Shown here piece after piece: positions 60,067 through 64,000 of a stretch of 64,000 nt of DNA (positions are counted from its first letter, which is position 1; each line of letters begins with the position of its first letter). The position numbers and the translations under genes are program-made. Source of the stretch: Comamonadaceae bacterium UBA4962 (lineage in GTDB: Bacteria > Pseudomonadota > Gammaproteobacteria > Burkholderiales > Burkholderiaceae_C); contig DHAE01000008.1 in the NCBI GenBank assembly GCA_002397315.1, forward strand, positions 211,941 to 275,940, read 5' to 3'. Under the pieces are notes generated by a model. The model had not been told where the DNA came from and did no database searches. It saw only the letters and a list, made by a program, of their open reading frames with translations.

Positions 60067-60239
60067 GCTGCAGGGCCGTCGGCGCGCAGGCCCCTGCCAT
60101 GCCGCGCTGCGGGGCGCCAGGGGCAGTGGCGACTCCGCAACACGCCGCGGCTGGGCAGTAGGCCGCCGCCACACCTTGTCACAATAGCGGTCCCCCAACA
60201 CCGGAACCCCGATCGGCGCTGCGCTGCCGGGGCCCTGCA

Positions 60240-62108
60240 GTGCAAAGCTCCAAATCCTCGCTTGCGGCGCTCACGCTCGGCGCCATCGGCGTCGTGTATG
60301 GCGACATCGGCACCAGCGTGCTGTATGCGGTCAAGGAAGTCTTCGGCTCCGGCCACGTGGCCTTCACGCCCCAGAACGTCTACGGCGTTCTCTCGATCCT
60401 CTTCTGGACACTCACCACCATCGTCTCGGTGAAATACGTCGTACTCGTGCTGCGGGCCGACAACAACGGGGAGGGCGGCCTCATCGCGATGCTCGCGCTC
60501 GCCTCCCAGGCCGTGAAGGACAAGCCCCGGTTGCGCGCGGCGCTGCTGGGCATCGGCATCTTCGGCACCTCGCTCTTCTATGGCGACGGCGTCATCACCC
60601 CCGCGATCTCGGTGCTCTCCGCCGTCGAAGGACTGGAGGTGGTCTCGCCGCACTTCGGCAAGGCCGTCATTCCCCTCACGCTCGTGGTGCTTTTCTGCCT
60701 GTTCGCCGTGCAAAAGCGCGGCACGGGCGGCATCGGCCGCTACTTCGGGCCCGTCACGCTCGTCTGGTTCGCCTCGATCGCCGCCCTCGGCGTGCCGCAC
60801 ATCATCGGCCACCCCGAAATCCTCGGCGCCCTGAGCCCCCACCATGCGCTGGGCTTCATCTGGAACAACCCGGGCACCAGCTTCATCATCCTCGGCGCCG
60901 TCGTGCTCTGCGTCACCGGGGCGGAGGCGCTCTACGCCGATCTCGGGCATTTCGGCAAGAAGCCGATCCGGCTCGCCTGGTTCAGCGTCGCCATGCCCGC
61001 GCTCACCGTCAACTACTTCGGCCAGGGGGCCCTGCTGCTCGCCGAGCCCGAGGCGGTCAAGAACCCCTTCTACATGATGGCCCCCGACTGGGCGCTCATC
61101 CCGCTGGTCGTCCTCGCCACGATGGCCACCGTGATCGCCTCCCAGGCGCTGATCACCGGCGCCTTCAGCGTCACCAAGCAGGTCATCCAGCTCGGCTACC
61201 TGCCGCGCCTCAACATCCTGCACACCAGCGTGCGCGATACCGGCCAGATCTACATCCCGTTCGTCAACTGGGTGCTGTTCATCGCCATCGTGCTGGCCGT
61301 GGTCATGTTCCGTTCCAGCAGCAACCTCGCGGCCGCCTACGGCATCGCCGTGACGCTGGACATGCTCATCACCACCGTGCTCACCTTCTTCGTCATCCGC
61401 TACGGATGGCGCTACCCGCTGGCCCTCTGCATCGGCGCCACGGGCTTCTTCTTCGTGGTGGACCTGGCCTTCTTCGCCTCCAACCTGCTCAAGCTCCTGC
61501 AGGGCGGCTGGTTCCCGCTCATGATCGGCTCCATCGTCTTCACCCTCATGATGACCTGGAAGCGCGGCCGTGCGCTGCTCAACGAGAAGCTGCGCGCCGA
61601 CGCCATCGATCTGCGCGACTTCCTCACGGCGGTGTTCGTCAGCCCCCCCACGCGCGTGGAAGGCACCGCCGTCTTCCTCACGGCGGAGCCCGGGGCGGTG
61701 CCCAACGCCATGCTCCACAACCTGAAGCACAACAAGGTGCTGCACCAGCAGAACCTCTTCGTCACCGTGCGCAACCACGAAGTGCCGTGGATCGGCCTCG
61801 ACAAGCGCCTGCAGGTCGAACCGCTGGGCGGCGACTGCTGGCAGGTCACGGTGCACTACGGCTTCAAGAACGATCCGGACCTGCCCGGCGCCCTCGCGCT
61901 GATGCGCGGACGCGGCTGCGAACTCGAATCCATGACCACCAGCTACTTCCTGTCGCGCGACGTGGTCATCCCCACCATCGGCAGCGGCATGGCGCCCTGG
62001 CGCGAAAAACTCTTCGCGCAGATGCACCACAACGCGAGCGGTGCGGCCAGCTTCCTCAACCTGCCGAGCAACTCCGTGGTCGAGCTGGGCTCCAAGATCG
62101 AGATCTGA
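60240..62108 (+). CDS. kup: Low-affinity potassium transporter Kup
   Basis: A 622-residue H+/K+ symporter with about twelve membrane helices in the first 430 residues and a cytoplasmic C-terminal domain. The N-terminus LAALTLGAIGVVYGDIGTSVLYAVKE is typical, except that the family's GDIGTSPLY reads GDIGTSVLY. GDGVITPAISVLSAVEGLEV, TGAEALYADLGHFG and NYFGQGALLL follow. The start is GTG at 60240 without an obvious Shine-Dalgarno site. It lies between gshA and gshB. With TrkAH it gives the cell two potassium uptake systems in 7 kb. Confidence 0.95.
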   Translation: MQSSKSSLAALTLGAIGVVYGDIGTSVLYAVKEVFGSGHVAFTPQNVYGVLSILFWTLTTIVSVKYVVLVLRADNNGEGGLIAMLALASQAVKDKPRLRAALLGIGIFGTSLFYGDGVITPAISVLSAVEGLEVVSPHFGKAVIPLTLVVLFCLFAVQKRGTGGIGRYFGPVTLVWFASIAALGVPHIIGHPEILGALSPHHALGFIWNNPGTSFIILGAVVLCVTGAEALYADLGHFGKKPIRLAWFSVAMPALTVNYFGQGALLLAEPEAVKNPFYMMAPDWALIPLVVLATMATVIASQALITGAFSVTKQVIQLGYLPRLNILHTSVRDTGQIYIPFVNWVLFIAIVLAVVMFRSSSNLAAAYGIAVTLDMLITTVLTFFVIRYGWRYPLALCIGATGFFFVVDLAFFASNLLKLLQGGWFPLMIGSIVFTLMMTWKRGRALLNEKLRADAIDLRDFLTAVFVSPPTRVEGTAVFLTAEPGAVPNAMLHNLKHNKVLHQQNLFVTVRNHEVPWIGLDKRLQVEPLGGDCWQVTVHYGFKNDPDLPGALALMRGRGCELESMTTSYFLSRDVVIPTIGSGMAPWREKLFAQMHHNASGAASFLNLPSNSVVELGSKIEI

Positions 62109-62189
62109 GCGCTGGCGCCCCACTGCGGGAGGGGCGGGCCGGCCGCGCGCGGGCACCGCCGCGCGAGGGGTGACAGAATCCGCCCCCTC

Positions 62190-63377
62190 ATGCGTTCCTT
62201 TTTCAAAGACATCAGCCTCTCCGCCGCCACCGCGGGGTTCGTGGCGGTCCTGGTGGGCTTCACCAGCTCGGTCACCCTCGTCTTCCAGGCCGCCCAGGCC
62301 TTCGGTGCCACGCCCGCACAGATCACCTCCTGGATGTGGGCCCTCGGCCTCGGCATGGGGCTGTGCTCCCTGGTGCCGTCGCTCATCCTCCGCCAACCCG
62401 TGATGGTGGCGTGGTCCACGCCCGGTGCCGCAGTGCTCGCCTCCGCCGGCCTGGCGGGCGGCTACTCCATGGGCGAGGCCGTGGGCGCCTTCATGGTCTG
62501 CGCCTGCCTGATCGCCCTGGCGGGCGCCACCGGCTGGTTCGAGCGCGCCATGCACCGCATTCCCGCGGAGATCGCCTCGGCCCTGCTCGCGGGCGTCTTG
62601 GCACGCTTCGGCATCCAGGCCTTCGCCGCCGCCCAGACCGCGCTGCCCCTGGTGCTGCTCATGCTGCTGAGCTACCTGCTCGCGCGCCGCTTCCTGCCCC
62701 GCTACGCCGTCGTCCTCACCCTGGCCGTGGCCATCGCCTTCACGGCCTTCCGCGGGCAGATCGCCGTGTCGGAAATGCGCTTCGAATGGGCCGTGCCCGT
62801 CTTCACGGAACCGCAGTTCAGCGTCTCCGCCTTCATCGGTCTGGCGCTGCCGCTTTTCGTCGTCACCATGGCATCGCAGAACCTGCCGGGCGTCGCGGTC
62901 ATCCGCGCCTCGGGCTACCCGCTGCCCGTCTCCCGCCTCATCACCATGACCGGGCTCGCCACCCTGGTGCTGGCCCCCTTCGGCGCCTACGCCCTCAACT
63001 TCAGCGCCATCACGGCCGCCATGTGCATGGGCCCCGAAGCCCACGAAGACCGGTCGCGCCGCTACACGGCGGCCGTGGCCTGCGGGGCGCTCTACGTCGT
63101 CATCGGCCTGTTCGGCGCGGTCGTCACGGGCCTGTTGACGGCCTTTCCCCAGGAACTGGTGATCGCCATCGCCGGCCTGGCCTTGCTGGGGACCATCGGC
63201 GGGGGCCTCGCCACCGCCCTGCGGGAGGACGCTCACCGTGAGGCCGCCCTCATCACCTTCCTCGTGACACTCAGCGGCGTCGTGATCGGCGGCGTGGGCT
63301 CCGCGTTCTGGGGCGCCATGGCCGGCGTGTTCACGCTATTTGTGCAACAGTACGGGCGCCGCACCCGCGGTGCCTGA
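62190..63377 (+). CDS. benE: BenE-family benzoate/H+ symporter-like transporter
   Basis: A 395-residue inner-membrane protein with about twelve hydrophobic helices. FVAVLVGFTSSVTLVFQAAQAFG, ITSWMWALGLGMGLCSLVPSL, PVMVAWSTPGAAVLAS and ASQNLPGVAVIRASGY are BenE signature stretches (the last is the central substrate-binding region shared with the SulP/NAT folds). Benzoate is the substrate of the few characterised members; no aromatic degradation genes are near, so the real substrate is uncertain. It lies 81 bases after kup and 28 bases before gshB, so it probably shares their transcript. Confidence 0.85.
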   Translation: MRSFFKDISLSAATAGFVAVLVGFTSSVTLVFQAAQAFGATPAQITSWMWALGLGMGLCSLVPSLILRQPVMVAWSTPGAAVLASAGLAGGYSMGEAVGAFMVCACLIALAGATGWFERAMHRIPAEIASALLAGVLARFGIQAFAAAQTALPLVLLMLLSYLLARRFLPRYAVVLTLAVAIAFTAFRGQIAVSEMRFEWAVPVFTEPQFSVSAFIGLALPLFVVTMASQNLPGVAVIRASGYPLPVSRLITMTGLATLVLAPFGAYALNFSAITAAMCMGPEAHEDRSRRYTAAVACGALYVVIGLFGAVVTGLLTAFPQELVIAIAGLALLGTIGGGLATALREDAHREAALITFLVTLSGVVIGGVGSAFWGAMAGVFTLFVQQYGRRTRGA

Positions 63378-63405
63378 CGCCATCCACTCGCCAGACGACG
63401 ACACC

Positions 63406-64000
63406 ATGAACCTTCTTTTCGTTGCAGACCCCGTAGAACACTTCAAGATCTACAAAGACACGACCTTCTCCATGATGCGGGAGGCACAGCGCCGGGGCCA
63501 CACGGTAAGCGTCTGCGAGCCGCGCCACATCCGCTGGCAGCAGGGCAGCCAGGTGCTCGCGCGCGTGCGCGATCTCCACCTGACGGGCGACGCGCAGGAC
63601 TGGTATGCCGTCACCGGGGAGCGCCAGGTGGCGCTGTCTTCCTTCGGCGCGGTGCTCATGCGCAAGGACCCGCCCTTCGACAGCGAGTATTTCTATGCCA
63701 CCCACCTGCTCGAACAGGCGGAGCGGGACGGCGCGCGCGTCTTCAACAAGCCACGTGCGCTGCGCGACCATCCCGAGAAGCTGGCGATCATGGAGTTCCC
63801 GGACCTCATCGGCCCGACGCTCGTCACGCGGGACGCCCAGGACATCCGCGCCTTCCACCAGGAGCACCAGGACATCATCCTCAAGCCCCTCGACGGCATG
63901 GGCGGCATGGGCATCTTCCGCGTGAAGGCCGACGGCCTCAACCTGGGCAGCATCATCGAGACCCTCAATAAAGAGGGCACCGAAACCGTCATGGTCCAGA
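63406..64000 (+). CDS. gshB: Glutathione synthetase (partial, C-terminus outside window)
   Basis: The first 198 residues of an ATP-grasp glutathione synthetase, adding glycine to gamma-glutamylcysteine. MNLLFVADPVEHFKIYKDTTFSMMREAQRRGH is the usual N-terminus, VLMRKDPPFDSEYFYATHLLEQ the substrate-binding region, and ILKPLDGMGGMGIFRV the ATP-grasp glycine loop. The frame continues to the window end. It completes the pathway begun by gshA at 58771. Confidence 0.95.
   Translation, partial: MNLLFVADPVEHFKIYKDTTFSMMREAQRRGHTVSVCEPRHIRWQQGSQVLARVRDLHLTGDAQDWYAVTGERQVALSSFGAVLMRKDPPFDSEYFYATHLLEQAERDGARVFNKPRALRDHPEKLAIMEFPDLIGPTLVTRDAQDIRAFHQEHQDIILKPLDGMGGMGIFRVKADGLNLGSIIETLNKEGTETVMVQ

Noticed and set aside
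60057..63236. Open reading frame of 1,059 codons on the minus strand opposite kup and benE
   Set aside because: Antisense of two clearly recognised membrane transporters; composition is His/Gln/Asp/Gly-rich and repetitive, typical for a shadow frame.
1..64000. tRNA, rRNA, prophage, insertion sequence or phage-defence locus
   Set aside because: No cloverleaf-like segment, rRNA-like stretch, transposase, integrase or known defence protein was recognised on either strand.

Overview
The window is high-GC DNA (strong G/C bias at third codon positions) whose gene order and protein sequences fit a beta-proteobacterium of the family Comamonadaceae, most likely Acidovorax or a close relative. This rests on the dapB-exbB-exbD-leuS-lptE-holA-proA block, the ptsN-hprK pair next to hpf, the proteobacterial type of gshA and a family-typical extragenic repeat. 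It is almost entirely chromosomal housekeeping sequence. I see no rRNA, tRNA, CRISPR array, prophage or insertion sequence.

Layout. 1-4082: the end of a Csu-type (spore coat U) chaperone-usher pilus operon on the minus strand (two pilins, chaperone, partial usher). 4385-10294: a glutamine amidotransferase-like gene, an HPF-like protein, a radical SAM/DUF4130 pair headed by a perfect LexA-type SOS box, a DUF924 gene, and two DUF4398 envelope lipoproteins, one with an OmpA domain. 10522-18192: central carbon genes gapA, tkt and pyk, with speD, a murU-like gene and pepP between tkt and pyk. 18125-21741: two PAP2 phosphatases divergent from a PmrA/PmrB-like two-component system, with a PmrA-box-like site between them. 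21856-26730: fba, a lipoprotein, fadD and an MTA/SAH nucleosidase. 26730-27020: two extragenic repeats. 27021-30370: corA, then tsaB-rimI and a third overlapping gene that looks like a cryptic holD (psi subunit of the replicase) rather than a uracil-DNA glycosylase.

30603-36071: dacB, a GDSL lipoprotein, ompW, a PaaI-type thioesterase, and a second GDSL-fold lipoprotein with all three catalytic positions replaced. 36169-41684: tsaC, purK-purE, cnoX, a META-domain lipoprotein and purC. 41973-45049: hpf, ptsN, hprK, fur and bamE. 45144-55583: dapB to proA, interrupted between holA and proA by a LysR/nitrilase module whose nitrilase begins with a 9-bp tandem repeat. 55649-64000: trkA-trkH, gshA, kup, a benE-like transporter and the start of gshB.

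Genes that work together include purE/purK/purC (purine synthesis), tsaB/tsaC (t6A tRNA modification), gapA/tkt/fba/pyk (sugar phosphate flow), trkA/trkH/kup (potassium uptake), gshA/gshB (glutathione), and lptE/bamE/dacB (envelope assembly). The most noteworthy observations are the SOS box on the radical SAM/DUF4130 pair, the probable holD, the apparently dead GDSL protein and the PmrA-like box between lipid phosphatases and their likely regulator.
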